Assembly: GCA_032622095.1 (NCBI GenBank)
Contig: CP136063.1
Location: forward strand, 120,112,723-120,176,722
Direction: 5' to 3'
Length of the DNA stretch: 64,000 bases
Origin: Siphonodentalium dalli
Taxonomy: Eukaryota; Mollusca; Scaphopoda; Gadilida; Siphonodentaliidae
Of this stretch, positions 47,705 through 59,884 are shown one piece after another (the first letter of the stretch is position 1; each line of letters begins with the position of its first letter). The position numbers were made by a program, and so were the translations under genes. The notes beneath the pieces were generated by a model, which saw nothing but the letters and a program-made list of their open reading frames with translations, ran no database searches and was not told the origin of the DNA.

Positions 47705-48696
47705 ATGAAAGTGTCAATGACACTGTAGCTCAACTTGGAAAGGGAATAATTTGATGTGTTACGGTCAGTGGAGCGATTAGGAATGCGGAAAGTTGAAAGG
47801 TCTAAGTAATACTAGATTATCAACATGAAGAGATATATAAAGTAAAATCCAAGATGGTTGCTGATGGCTATGTTTTCCAATGAAATTCAAAAACATTTGA
47901 TAGCTTCCATCCAGTAGATCAATATCAAGATTAATATGAAGTTTGGTGATGATCAGATGAGGGAAGTGGAGTGTAGGGTGTGCCAAAGGATTTAGACATG
48001 CAAAGAGTAAAATCCAAGATGGCTGCTGGTGGCCATGTTTTATGGCCGAATGACCCCAAAATGACTCGTTCCCATCTACATGTCAATATTAACATCCATG
48101 ACAAATTTCATGATGATCAGAAAAACAGTATGGCCTGTAGACCGTGCTAATTGATTGATTTTTTAAATCCAAGATGGCCACTAGCGGCCATGTTTTTGGC
48201 CGAATGACACCAAAATGACTCGTTCCCATCTACATGTCATTGTTAACATCCATGACAAATTTCATGATGATCCGACCAAAGGTACAACCTGTAGCCCGTG
48301 CCAAAGGATTTAGTCATGCAAAGAGTAAAATCCAAGATGACCGCTGGCGGCCATGTTTTTTGGCCGAACGACCCCAAAATTACTCGTTCCCATCTACATG
48401 TCAATATTAACTTCCACGACAAATTTTGTGATGATCAGACAAACTGTAGCCCGTGCTAACAGATTGAATTTTGAAATCCAAGATGGCTGCTGGCGGCCAT
48501 GTTTTTGTGCCGAATGACCCCATCTACATATTAATGTCCACGCCCATGACAAATTTCATAATAATCTGACAAAAGGTACGACCTGTAGCCCATGCTAAAG
48601 GAAATTGTTGATGAATCACGGACACACACTCGCACACGGACGACGGATACCAAGCCATGGCAATAGCTCAAACTTTACAAAGTAAAGTTGAGCTAA
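47705..48696 (+). mobile_element. Helentron/HINE-like element 4, family 1 (0.99 kb)
   Basis: 5' hairpin agtgtcaatgacact and TGTAGCTCAACTTGG; 3' hairpin ACTTTACAAAGTAAAGT and GAGCTAA, with CTAA at 48693-48696. The core has one old-type unit and about four young-type ~160-bp units. It is the shortest complete copy in the window. Confidence 0.8.
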
Positions 48697-48699
48697 TAA

Positions 48700-49620
48700 T
48701 GGTTGTTCCTGTGAGAAATGACAAATTAAATTATAAGAAACAAATCTTGTTTCGATTAAGGTTAAGTTATAACCAAAACTTTTGAAGACAAAATTTACTA
48801 TAACTTCATTCCTTAATAAAAAAACAGATTTATTTCTTAAAGAATTTTACAAATTTATGAACCTTTCTTATACCCGATAATCAGCGATAATTAGCAGGAA
48901 TGTGACAAAAGTGAGAATTACTAGATAGAATTTGACTAATGAGGACCTTCAAAGCCACATGATTTATTCTACCTTCTGATGCATCTTATATATTGAATAA
49001 CATATATCCATGGACACATGAGAATGTAAAATATAGATATATACTATCCAGTTCTTATCAAAAGCCTTTTCAGTCAAATAAATAGTTCGAATGAAATATT
49101 TATTGTTGAAACAAAACAACATTAATAACTTACTTCTTAATTTTATTCCACAATTGTTAGCACATTTAATTAATAAATACCATCATGCAATACATATTAA
49201 CATCTCCTAGATGGTGTACCGGTATACATACACTTTGTTGGCGTCATATCAAAGACTGGTAAATGTCTAAATAATTTACAGTTAATCAACTGAATTAAAT
49301 AAAATTTACTGTGATTATAATACCAATGAAGCTCAGTCAAGGATTGATGTTAAGTGATCAAGGATGCGAAATAAATACAGAAAACCAACAAACATCAGAA
49401 TCCAAAATGTTTTATCAAATTAATTGTGATCAGAAAGAAATATAGTCACATTTTACTTGAGTCTTTGCCTCTTTATCATTGTGCCAACTTAACTCATTCA
49501 ATAAAAAATTCTCCTTTAAGAGGCACATTTTATTTCTATTTAAGTCTATAAATTATACACTATATATAGAAATGGCAACAATTTCAACAGAAAAAATAAA
49601 ATTACTGAAATATGAAAAAT
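48700..49620. other. AT-rich intronic sequence
   Basis: Intron between the two CAP-Gly half-exons. No supported feature. Confidence 0.4.
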
Positions 49621-49622
49621 AC

Positions 49623-49760
49623 CTGGAGCAAAGTTTGTGTCACCAACAAATCTAACTGTTCCTTTCCTCTGCCCAGCAACAATAACTCTGTCTGACACAT
49701 CTATATCACCGTGGCCGCCACTCTGTTCTATCACAGACAAAGGACGAGTCTTTGAAAGAC
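49623..49760 (-). CDS. CLIP4: CLIP4-like exon: N-terminal half of second CAP-Gly domain
   Basis: The exon is 138 bp with acceptor tgaatttcag at its 5' end and donor GTATTT at its 3' end. It starts with two bases that complete a codon and ends in phase 1. The peptide contains a short linker (LSKTRPLSVIEQ, then Gly/His-rich), followed by the start of a CAP-Gly domain: SDRVIVAGQRKGTVRFVG and then DTNFAPG. The GQRxGTxRFxG and TNFAPG strings match the second CAP-Gly of CLIP4 as I recall it. The domain continues after a 2.7-kb intron in the exon at 46902. A real exon is strongly supported by the family motif and both splice sites. Confidence 0.9.
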
Positions 49761-49779
49761 CTGAAATTCAAGAGTTAAA

Positions 49780-51540
49780 GAGTTGAAAGAATGAAAAAGC
49801 ATGAAGATTACTATAGACGAGCCTAATGTTTATCATGCAACAACCCAATTAGTGAAAACTCCACACCACTGTCATCATCTCACGACTTCATCTGTCCCCC
49901 TCCTGTCATATAGTTTCTCATCCCCCTCTCTCTCTAACTCTCTGCCTCCTGCTACCCCACACCATCTTCTCCCTTTTTCCCATCCCTAACTCATGCAAAT
50001 TCAGTTATATATCTCCATTTCTCCTAAAACCATTATTTCCAACCCTTCCCGTCCAATTTATACCCCTCCCTCACTTATTGGGACGGGGCATGTCGCCAAA
50101 GAGGTGAAGACTTCCTATAAGCCCTCGGGCTTGTTGTCTGATCCTCGTTTCCACACATTAACTCTTCTATTTTGCATATATGTCGTGACCTGATTTCCAG
50201 GTTGTCCTAAGTGCATTTTTTATGTTTTTGAGATAATCAATTTTTAATGTTTGAATCTCCGATGCGGGTCAACTATTAAGACTATGGATATACAATGTAC
50301 TTCTAACATTGTCCAATTGGAAAATCATTCCTTTATTAGAATAAATAAGCATCACAATTCATAAATTAAATGTAATCCTGTTTTGTCAAGAATACTGCAG
50401 GTAGGGTGCATATTTTGGTACTTAGGACATACTGGAACTTAATTATACTATGAATAGTTAAAATTACATCAATGAACTGAAATTCGTTAGAATGACCACC
50501 TTGTTCTATGTGACATAAATATTAGGATAATTATCACTTTAACAAACAAGATCATCTCTCAGGTCTGAATTTTAACAGGACATCGTGGAATTCAGAGAGC
50601 ATATGACATATAATTGTTCTATGTACGCTAACCCAGATGATATTCTACAATGCATTTTTTTATTTCAACTAAGGTATTGTCTAACGTTGGTATGTATGTT
50701 GGAATTTGGTCAACTAGAGCGTTGACATGACACATTGTCATGTCCCCTGTAAACCTGCAACAGACTAACTTGACACTCGAAACGGAGGACACTATATATT
50801 CTAGTCGCTTAGACTCGATTTTGAAGTAAACCAAGAACAAATAGGTATTAAGCTGTTTTTGATAGAAAAAGCGCTTTGGGGAAAATTGTATACAGCTTTT
50901 TGATTTAGGGTCCTATTTTGTTGTTTTTGAATGTGACTATACCCATACAATAACGTATCCAAAATCCCCATGCATCCTGTGATGGGAAAATTGTAATTTT
51001 TTGGGTCAAGCGTCAAGAATATGTAAACAAACAAAAAATGGTGAAATTGGAATCTTGTTAGTCAACGAATCTGCCGACTACAAACCTTGAGTCGAGTTCC
51101 CTGACTGCAAAATATGACCACGCAATAACACATCCTATATTTTGATGTGTTTCATGGATGGAAAGTCGTTATATTTAGGTTAACAAATGCAAAAAAAAAA
51201 AAAAAAATTGTGAGAAAATTATGAAAATTGGAATTTTATTCCGGGAACAAGGTCCCACAGGATTTTATTTAATCCATTTTATTTGTTCGTTAGCATGTCT
51301 GCTCAAAACTATTTCGACTTTGAAAGATGTCCGTGTATGTAACAGGAAATATGGTGGTCAAGATATCCTTATTTTCCGGGAGTATATACCCGCTGACTTC
51401 AATGTTATAAATGTGACAGAAAACTTTTTTAAAAATGACAATTTAAGTGTGTTTGTATATTTTTCGCTAAATCTTCACATATCGAATGAATTGAATAAAT
51501 TGATAGCCAATAAGTAGTGATATATGCCATCATACTAGTT
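49780..51540. other. Non-coding stretch upstream of the 49760 exon
   Basis: 49850-50060 is CT-rich. The remainder holds short frames without domain, splice or repeat support. Nothing is claimed here. Confidence 0.35.
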
Positions 51541-52192
51541 TCCAAAACCACTAACTGGTTTCATAATACATCAAATGAGTATCCCAAACCACATAACGAG
51601 TGTACCAACCCAAAAACAGAGTTACAAATCACCCACGTAGGATGCAAGACTAACATGTAAGTATCCAAATCCATATGACAGGAGCCCCAAATCCAAATAT
51701 TGTCCCAAACTTCCGAAAGAGTGTCCCATGCAACCAACCCAAAGAGTTTCCTTAACCAGCCGGATATAATACATACAACCATATGCAAATAGTATCCTAC
51801 CCACACAAATAGTACCCCAAACCATACATCCCAAACACCCAAATAGTGTCTCAATCCACCCGGTTAGTGCCCCAACCAATTCAAGGAATATTCCAAACCA
51901 CACTGGTAGTGCCACAAACAATACAACTGGTGTTCCAAATCACCCAGGTTGTGTCCCAAGCCACCCAACAGGTATCTCAAACTACCCAAATGAGTGTCCC
52001 CAGCCATCCAATGAGTGCTCCAAACCATACAACGTCAGCGCAACAAGTGTATCAAACCATTGAATGAACACCCAATGTCACACAAAACGTGTCACAAACA
52101 ATACAGTGGGTCATACGGTGTTGACAATACAGTGTCAAATAGGCATCCTTGCATTATGTACCTTATGCCACACATCTTGTTGCCAAAGCCAT
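51541..52192 (+). repeat. Degenerate ~22-24-bp minisatellite, left part
   Basis: Imperfect units of the form gtgtcccaaaccacccaact run continuously. They give pseudo-repeats such as SVPNHTT or SQTTQ in open frames, which is repeat structure and not protein. It is split by the hAT element at 52201. Confidence 0.8.
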
Positions 52193-52200
52193 CTGGGTAG

Positions 52201-53403
52201 CAGGGTTGGGGTAATCGTAATCAGTAATTGTAATCAAAGTAATCGATTACAAAATTTGGAGTAATCATCTGTAATCAGTAATCATGACATTTCTTGATTA
52301 CAAGTAATCGTAATCGTAATCGATTACATTCAAATGTACCTGTAATCATGATTACATTTTGATTACTTTTTGATTACTTTTACTAAAATATCCATATGGA
52401 TGGCTATTGGATACTCATAGTCTCATACTGTGGTACTATGGAGTGTGCAAAGATACATACACCATATTAGAAAGTTAATACAATTTTGTCATGTCTTAAG
52501 TTAGTGGTACAGTGTGTATGTACATTCTGGCAGTGGACACAGATAACAATGTTCACACAATTGTTGAATACAGCATGAATAGCAATAAACTTGTGATACA
52601 GACAAATGAAATGTTCTAATATGAATAAATAGGGTAGCCAACTTCAACTAAGATTAAATTGAATTGGGATTGCTGCAGACAATGGCTGTAAAGTCACACT
52701 GGTACAATAGGGCTAATTAACTGAACAAAGAAGGTGTGAAGTACATCGGTAGACCTAATTAGCTGGTTTGTCATTTACTGCACCCATGGAGTTAAGCCTA
52801 ATTTAATCCTCACCAGGATTAACAACGGATGATCATCAAATAAATCTTAATGTTATCTTCATTGTGTTGGGTATTGAATCTAACAGAACATCCAAATATT
52901 TTATAATTGTTTCTGGTGATATTTTCATAAATATTATGCGTTCGTTTGAATGCATGTAAGAAAATTTAAAATATATTAAAAATTATTTACAGAAATTAAA
53001 TACAAATAAAACATAATGTATTCCCAATAAGTTGGTGTATAACTTCATGATGAAACCTTTCCAATACATGTAGATGTAAAAAAAAGTTTTTATGTTTTTT
53101 TGCTTGCATCTTTCTATTGTTTCAGTCGTTTCTTGTTTCCATGTTATGCAGTGATGTCTTTATTCAATCATATTAGACATGTTAATTTGAATTATTTCTT
53201 TATTTATTCCTATGCGATCAAAATGGTTGGAAACCAACAATTGTAATAAGATGTAATCAAAAAGTAATCGATTACATTTACTAAAGTAATTGTAATCGTA
53301 ATCGATTACATTGAAAAAAATGTAATCAGTAATCGTAATCATGTAAATCAAAAGTAATTGTAATCGTAATCAATTACATTGGTATGTAATCACCCCAACC
53401 CTG
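52201..53403. mobile_element. Non-autonomous hAT element with exact 8-bp target duplication (1,203 bp)
   Basis: It starts CAGGGTTGGGGTAATCGTAA and ends ATCACCCCAACCCTG. It is flanked by CTGGGTAG on both sides (52193-52200 and 53404-53411). Both subterminal regions are arrays of the near-palindromic TAATCGATTAC-type motif. The middle ~700 bp is AT-rich and non-coding. Confidence 0.93.
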
Positions 53404-53411
53404 CTGGGTAG

Positions 53412-54055
53412 TGCCCTATGTCCTACAACATGATTGTGTCCAAACCACCCAAATGTCGTCTCAATCGATTCAACTACATGTAGTGTCCCAAATGGCCCAA
53501 ATCATTGTCCCAAATCCAACCAATTGGTGCCCCAAACTATCCAACCGGTGTCACAAACCACCCAGCTGGTGACCCAGACCATAAAACTAGTATCACAAAC
53601 CATCAAATGAGTTCCCAACCCATCCAACAGGCGTCACAAAACATCTACTAACTGTCATCTCAAAACTTTCAAATAGTGTACACACCCTCTATTATTCCAG
53701 ACTATCAAATGAGTGTTTCAAAATATCCAATGAGTTTACCAAACCATGAGATATTCGCTGGATGGTTTGATATATTTGATGGGTGGTTTTCTTATTGTAT
53801 GGACACTCATTGTATGGGTGGGACATTCGGGGGGTGGTTGGAGATACCACGTCCTTGCATGATTTGGGACACTCTGTGGGTGGCATACATGTATATAGGA
53901 CAATCAGATGGTATGGAACACTCATTTGGCGGGTTTGGACACGATTTGGATGGTCTAAGACCGCAGTTTGGTCGCCATTTCGATGGACTGGGACACTGGT
54001 CGGTTGGTTTGGTATACTATTAAGCAAGGGGTTTGAGATACCAGTTAGCCTGATT
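53412..54055. repeat. Degenerate minisatellite, right part with orientation switch
   Basis: It continues the 22-24-bp repeat: gtgtcccaaat.. units to about 53740, then from about 53750 the units appear reverse-complemented (ggtttgatatatttgatggg, gtttggacacgatttggatg). The head-to-head junction is near 53745. Confidence 0.75.
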
Positions 54056-54134
54056 GGTAGAAACTTGACCATGCTATGAATCTCTACTCTGCATGGTTAA
54101 CACCCGTAGAGATCATAATCCACCAATATCCACT

Positions 54135-54275
54135 CGGGCACATTTTGTGACAGGGAAGTGTACAGCATTGAAAAACAACATAGGTAATATATTTCTTGGT
54201 TATTGGGCACATTTTGTGACAGGGAAGTGTACAGCATTGAAAAACAACATATGTAATATATTTCTTGGTTATTAC
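54135..54275. repeat. 69-bp tandem duplication
   Basis: Gggcacattttgtgacaggg through tatatttcttggttatt occurs at about 54138 and 54207 with one visible difference (cataggtaat versus catatgtaat). Confidence 0.9.
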
Positions 54276-54289
54276 ATGTTCCTTAATAA

Positions 54290-55540
54290 TGCATTTCACT
54301 TTTAATAATAGTTGAAGGTTCTGACTCCAAATTGTACACTTTAAGTGATTATGTGACCGATCTTGCTTTGCATGGCAATAAAAATTATGGAATTTTTCCC
54401 TAATTACTATTTGCAATGTTTATTACGATATCAGCTCACAAAATTCACAAGACGCATGCAATCTCGAGCTGGGACCACCCCCTAATGTGAAGTAGATTAT
54501 TGACGAACAAGTATTGACAAAGAAATATATTTCCCATCATGTTTGTTCAATGTTATAAAGTTCCCCGTCAGAACGGGTCAGAACATCAAAAAGTTCCCTG
54601 GTTTTGTACCGGTGGACTATGATATCTGCGGGCGTTAGCCATAATATAGATTCATTTTTTTAGTCCCAGGTATGTACAACGGTCATTTCTCCCGTGCACT
54701 TTTTTTCGTCCCAGATATGCACAAAGAGTAACGCTCGGCATGTCTCAGAGACAAGTATATATAACAAGCTGCTGTGCCCTACATCTACCAAATATCAATA
54801 TCCACATAATTTCAATACTTATGAAAAATGGGGACCTGAGACGGGTACACATTGGGAAGCTATGAAAGGTGGTGCAATCGAAATGTCTAATGTGGGAAGT
54901 TGGGAACCCCCTCACAATTCAGGACACCTTCGCCACACCCCTGCCAGCAAACTATGTTGTATTGTGGGTCCGCTATTATGTAGTTTCAATTCATGTAAAA
55001 TATGTGGTATGTATCCAATATTTTTGCAAATATTAAAATACTAGCAGGGTTACCCGGCGTTGCCCAGGTTAATGTATGCTGTGGATATTTGTTGGGAATA
55101 TAGAATGCTCTTGCTTAAAGTGTTATACGTTTTCTCATAAATTGTATATTCAAATAGCATCACAAAACATGATTATTACAGTCATGTAATATAAGTAATG
55201 GCTCACCTTTTTCAATTGTCATTCTGTTTATCGCGATTAATCCGTTCCACAAATAATGAAGTATTTATTTATTTACAACTGCGTATACATTAGACGTTAT
55301 AATATGATACATGAACATCATAAACACATTAGTTCGATAAAATATGATAATTGGGTTTTACATATTGAGATGTATCAATCAATCTAGTGGGTTGGACTAC
55401 GATCTCGAGGACACCTGGCTATCATATCTCCATGAAGATACAGATGTTTCAATGAAATTTCCAGGTGCTTCTATGTTCATGGTGCTATATATTGGCTAAA
55501 TATTCTTAGTTTAAACGAAATGTTGATGCGCACATATATC
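54290..55540. other. Non-coding stretch
   Basis: No supported gene. 55041-55075 contains gggttacccggcgttgccca, a motif seen near ends of dispersed retroelement-like repeats in invertebrates. It may mark the left end of the repeat region that finishes at about 57930. Confidence 0.3.
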
Positions 55541-55546
55541 AGCTAC

Positions 55547-55638
55547 ATGTGCCAGGCACAGAGCGAGATTTTGAGTTGTTTATGTCAGTCGATGAGTCTG
55601 TTCTAAAACCCTTGTCAGATGTCAGTATTGGTAGGATC
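55547..55638 (-). CDS. Candidate upstream linker exon of the CLIP4-like gene
   Basis: This is a weak candidate exon. On the minus strand a pyrimidine-rich acceptor (gacttttcag) is followed by 92 bp of open frame. It encodes a Ser/Thr-rich stretch containing TSDKGFRTDSSTD and NNSKSRSVPGT. It would end in phase 1, which matches the two-base start of the exon at 49760. The composition suits the linker between the first and second CAP-Gly domains of CLIP4. Against it, the donor (CAT followed by GTAGCT) is a poor match to consensus and the region is flanked by repeats. Without transcript data this is only a suggestion. Confidence 0.33.
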
Positions 55639-56169
55639 CTGAAAAGTCTTGTGCTACTAACTGCATTTTCTTGTATATCAGAAGAAACTGTATTTGACTG
55701 CACACTGTAACCACTATTTTTGAACAGGCCTTCCATATCTCTTGACAAATTGTAACTTTTTGTGGAAACTGTATTGAATGGAACAGACTAAATTTTGTTA
55801 TTATATATATGCAATTCTCTGACGGTTCGAGGTCTCTCATTTTGAACGAATATATGTATTTCTTCAATAGCATGATTATACGTTTAATGCTTCTTCTAGT
55901 TATCTCTTTTTGCTAGCTCATTGTGTGAATGCCTTGATTGCCATTCCCATATAAATATGACTGTTAAGAAGATATAATTGTTCAAGTGACCTATGTGGGT
56001 CACCATATGTCGGGATTGTGAAATGTGAACGCCCAACTACTTAAAATGATATGGAGATGGCCTGGTGACTGTATATAACTTATATGTGGATATCAGCGAA
56101 TAGCAATCTTATCAATGATAGTGCATATCCGCTCGCCATCCGTGACGCAAACGACACCAAGTGTGATTT

Positions 56170-57889
56170 AATTCATGGTATATAATTAGAGAAAAACGTG
56201 TATGAATTTGGTGGAATTTGGTTTATTAAATCAATTGTTGATGCAACGCTGACTCGAACAACGCCATATTGCGAAGGTGATTATGTATTCGTTTGGTGGA
56301 AATCAGCGACAAAACTATTTCACCATATTTTTAAAATTTCCCCTCCCACCAACAGCGTCATTTTAGAAAATTTTAACTGAACGCCTTGGTGCCATCTCGA
56401 TTGTACCGCGTGAAGTTATATATAGAACGCACACAGACAGACAAAAAGACAGACAGACAGCACGATTTTATTTCTTGTATCATTTGAGAAGAACGTGTCT
56501 GAATTTGATGGTAATTGGTACTGAAAATATTTTGTATCAGTTTTGGTGACCCTCCCGTCCCTATTTCGGACTCAAGCTGCACACACTAAGACTCATTATA
56601 TATTAGAGATGCATATATATGAAATTGGTGAAAATTGGCGAGTATACAAATTCGTATCAAATTTAAGGTCCCCTTATCTCTCACCCATAGGGCACCAATT
56701 TGGTGTATCTAAACCACACGATAAGATTCCTCGTATCACGGAGAAGAATATGTATCAATCTGGTGGAAATCGGCACTAAACATATAGATATAATTTTTGT
56801 GTCCCTCTCATCTCTATACACCACTGAATCGAATGGCCCCACTTGTGACATCCTTAAACCAAACGATTACACTCCTGATATCATGGAGATGATTGTTTAT
56901 AAGTTTGGTGATAATCGGCGACAAAACAATTTATTTTATCAAATTTTGTGCCAATCCCTCCCCTCTCCATCTCTCACCCAAACAGCCCCACTATGGCGTC
57001 TTTAAATCACGATTAGATTCCTCGTATCATGGATAAGAACGTGTATCAATTTGGTGGAAATTGGTGCTAAAACATGTCCCTTTCAATGCAACCCTGACTC
57101 GAATGAGGCCACATTTGACAGATAAAAGCCACACCATTAGACTCCTCATACCATGGGGATGATTTTGAATAAGTATGGTGGCAATCGGCGACTTATTATC
57201 AAATTTAGTGCCCTCCCCCTCCCAATCTCTCATCCAAAAACAACAATTTGGCGTTGTTAAATCGCACGATTAGATTCCTTGTATCATGAAGAAGAATATA
57301 TATCAATTTGGTGGAAATCGGCGCTAAAATTAGTTTTATCAATTTTGGTGCCCCTCTCCCCTTCCGTGCCCCTCTCCCCTCAAACTTTTGACATATTTAA
57401 ACCACACCGTTGGATTCTTCATATCATGGGGATAATTATATGTAAGTTTCGTAGCAATCGGCGACAGAAAAAAAATCTGCCCCCCCCCTTCCGGGCAACC
57501 CTGACGCGAACGACGCCACTTTTGACATATTTAAACCACACCGTTGGATTCTTCATATCATGGGGATAATTATATGTAAGTTTCGTGGCAATCGGCGACA
57601 GAAAAAAAATCTGCCCCCCCCCCTTCCGGGCACCCCAGACGCGAACGGCGCGACTTTTGCCATATTTAAACCACGCCATTAGATTCCTCATATTATGGGG
57701 ATGATTATATATAAGTTTGGTGGCAATCGGCGACAAATTGTTTTTCTGCCCCTCCCCCGTTTCTGCCCCTGACAACAACGGTGTCACTTTAGAAAATTCT
57801 AACCCGACCATTATCTTTCTCGTAAAAAGCTACTCCTAGTAGACACCTTTGGCATCATCTAGATGGTCCCCTGTGAATTTCTATAGAAC

Positions 57890-57920
<31 letters not shown>

Positions 57921-57930
57921 TTCGCAAATA
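56170..57930 (+). repeat. ~135-145-bp tandem repeat with ACAG microsatellites
   Basis: About 11 degenerate units are visible. Each contains a 'gattcctcgtatcatgg' block, 'aatttggtggaaatcggcg' and a C-rich 'gcccctcccc' block. Units start near 56868, 57012, 57140, 57270, 57410, 57545 and 57680. A gacagacagaca tract occurs at 56435-56460 and again at the end (57890-57920). Long open frames here (for example minus 57419-57811) are repeat artefacts. Confidence 0.75.
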
Positions 57931-59884
57931 TAGATATAGACAATGCAAAATTGTGTATATTTCGGGTGGATCCTGAAATTTAATACCACAACCTCAAATT
58001 TGCAAAAATTCTAAGTAAATGAAAGTGTCAATGACACTGTAGCTCAACTTGGAAAGGGAATAATTTAATGTGTTACTGTCGATGGAGTGATTAGGAATGT
58101 GGAAAGTTGAATGTCTAATTTACTAGTTTATCAACATGAAGAGATATATATATACATGTATATAAAAGTAAAATATAAGATGGTTGCTGGCGGCTATGTT
58201 TTCCAACAATTCAAAAACATTTGATAGCTTTAGTCATGCAAAGAGTAGAATCCAAGATGGCTGCTGGCAGCCATGTTTTAATGCCGAATAACACCAAAAT
58301 GACTCGTTTCCCATCTACATGTCAAAAGTCAAGACAAATTTCATAATGATCTGACCAAAGGTACGACCTGTAGCCCATGCCAAAGGATTTAGTCATGCAA
58401 AGAGTAAAATCCAAGATGGCTGCTGGCGGCCATGTTTTTGGCCGAATGACCCCAAAATTACTTGTTCCCATCTACATGTCCATATTAACATCCATGGCAA
58501 ATTGTATGATGATCAGATGAACAGTACGACCTGTAGCCCGTGCTAATGGATTGAATTTTGAAATCCAAGATGGCCGCTGTCGGCCATGTTTTTTGTCCGA
58601 ATGACCCCAAAATGACTCGTTCCCATCTATATTCCAATTTCAACAGCCTTGACAAATTTGATGATGATCAGACCAAAGGTACGACCTGTAGCCTGTGCTA
58701 AAGGATTTAGTCATACAAAGAGTAAAATCCAAGATGGCAGCTGGCGGCGATGTTTTTTGGCCGAATGACCCCAAAATTACTCGTTCCCATTTAGATGTCA
58801 TTGTTAACATCCATGACAAATTTCATGATGATCTGACCAAAGGTACAACCTGTAGCCCGTGCTAAAGGATTTAGTCATGCAAAGAGTAAAATCTAAGATG
58901 GCTGCCAGCAGCCATGTTTTTTGGCCGAATGACCCCAAAATTACTCGTTCCCATCTACATGTCAATATTAACATCCATGACAAATTTCATAATGATCAGA
59001 CGAACAGTATGACCTGTAGCCCGTGCTAATGAATTGAATTTTGAAATCAAAGATGGCTGCTTGCGGCCATGTTTTTTGGCCGAATGACCCCAAAATGACT
59101 CGTTTCCCATCTACATGTCATTGTTAACATCCGTGACAAATTTTATGATGATCAGACTAAAGGTACGACCTGTAGCCCGTGCTAAAGGATTTAGTCATAC
59201 AAAGAGTAAAATCCATGATGGCTGCTGCGACCATGTTTTTTGGCTGAATGACCCCAAAATTAATCGTTCCTATCTACATCACTGGGGGTAAGCTGCTCCG
59301 TGGGAAGCGGTTCGCTTGTGATAAAAGCTCCAGTGCGCAATTTACAATGCGACGGTGCGTCTGTGATTATTTTGTGAAAAAGGAAACTGAAGTATTCAAA
59401 ATGGTACGTATTATCTCTATAAACAGCATTATTCTATGGAACGTCGGCCACAAATGACCAACATGCTTCAACTGTGATTTCCATACCACGCAGAAGCAGC
59501 TGATTTATCACTTCAAACCCCGATTGTGTAACGAGAAAATTCTTAATAACTTGATATTTTGTGTATGAAAACGAAATAATCTTAATAATGTCCCGTATCA
59601 ATTGCTTTAACTGGTTCAGTGCTGAAAGCCCATATTTGGACCCTATGTAAGAGTGCTGGAAGCCCAGATATGGGCTTTGGCAATGACACTGTCTTGTTTA
59701 GTCAACTCTTGTTTAGTTTAATCATTTAAATAGCGTTTGTCAGGTAATATTTCAGAAAATTGTTACATATATAATTAAATTGGGACATTGTGAAGTTTGA
59801 ATGGATGCCGACCAATAAAATTGTCAGAAAAGGTACTTATATCGCGAAAAGTTTGAGAAAAATTACAAATGTTTTGCCCTTAGG

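Larger units (their letters stand above)
5822..49760 (-). other. CLIP4: CLIP4-like gene, 3' two-thirds (six exons placed)
   Basis: This is the span of a minus-strand, multi-exon gene for a CAP-Gly domain linker protein. Proteins of this family bind microtubule plus ends and EEY/F-type tails through CAP-Gly domains. Six exons join in phase: 49760-49623, 46902-46779, 31046-30958, 29984-29927, 24803/24793-24726 and 6159-5822. They give two complete CAP-Gly domains separated by a Ser/Thr/Pro-rich linker. Each domain has the GKNDG motif, and the second is followed by RGINGSKL, which I recall as characteristic of CLIP3/CLIP4 rather than CLIP1/2. Vertebrate CLIP4 has N-terminal ankyrin repeats and three CAP-Gly domains; the ankyrin part and first CAP-Gly are not visible here and are probably upstream of base 64000. 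Introns are about 2.7, 15.7, 1.0, 5.1 and 18.6 kb and are filled with transposons. CLIP3 is the main alternative name. Confidence 0.85.

Noticed and set aside
50801-51034. 77-codon minus-strand frame and neighbouring 51221-51517 plus-strand frame
   Set aside because: Some protein-like composition, but no domain, no splice sites and no link in phase to the CLIP4-like exons; left unannotated.
51561-51921. Overlapping minus-strand frames rich in W, G and V, and a plus-strand VPNHTT-type frame
   Set aside because: Products of reading the 22-24-bp minisatellite; periodic composition comes from the DNA repeat.
53692-54072. 126-codon minus-strand frame
   Set aside because: It lies in the reversed part of the minisatellite; Pro/His/Asn periodicity only.
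57419-57811. 130-codon minus-strand open frame
   Set aside because: It is three tandem copies of the ~135-bp repeat read through; the internal peptide repetition follows the DNA repeat.
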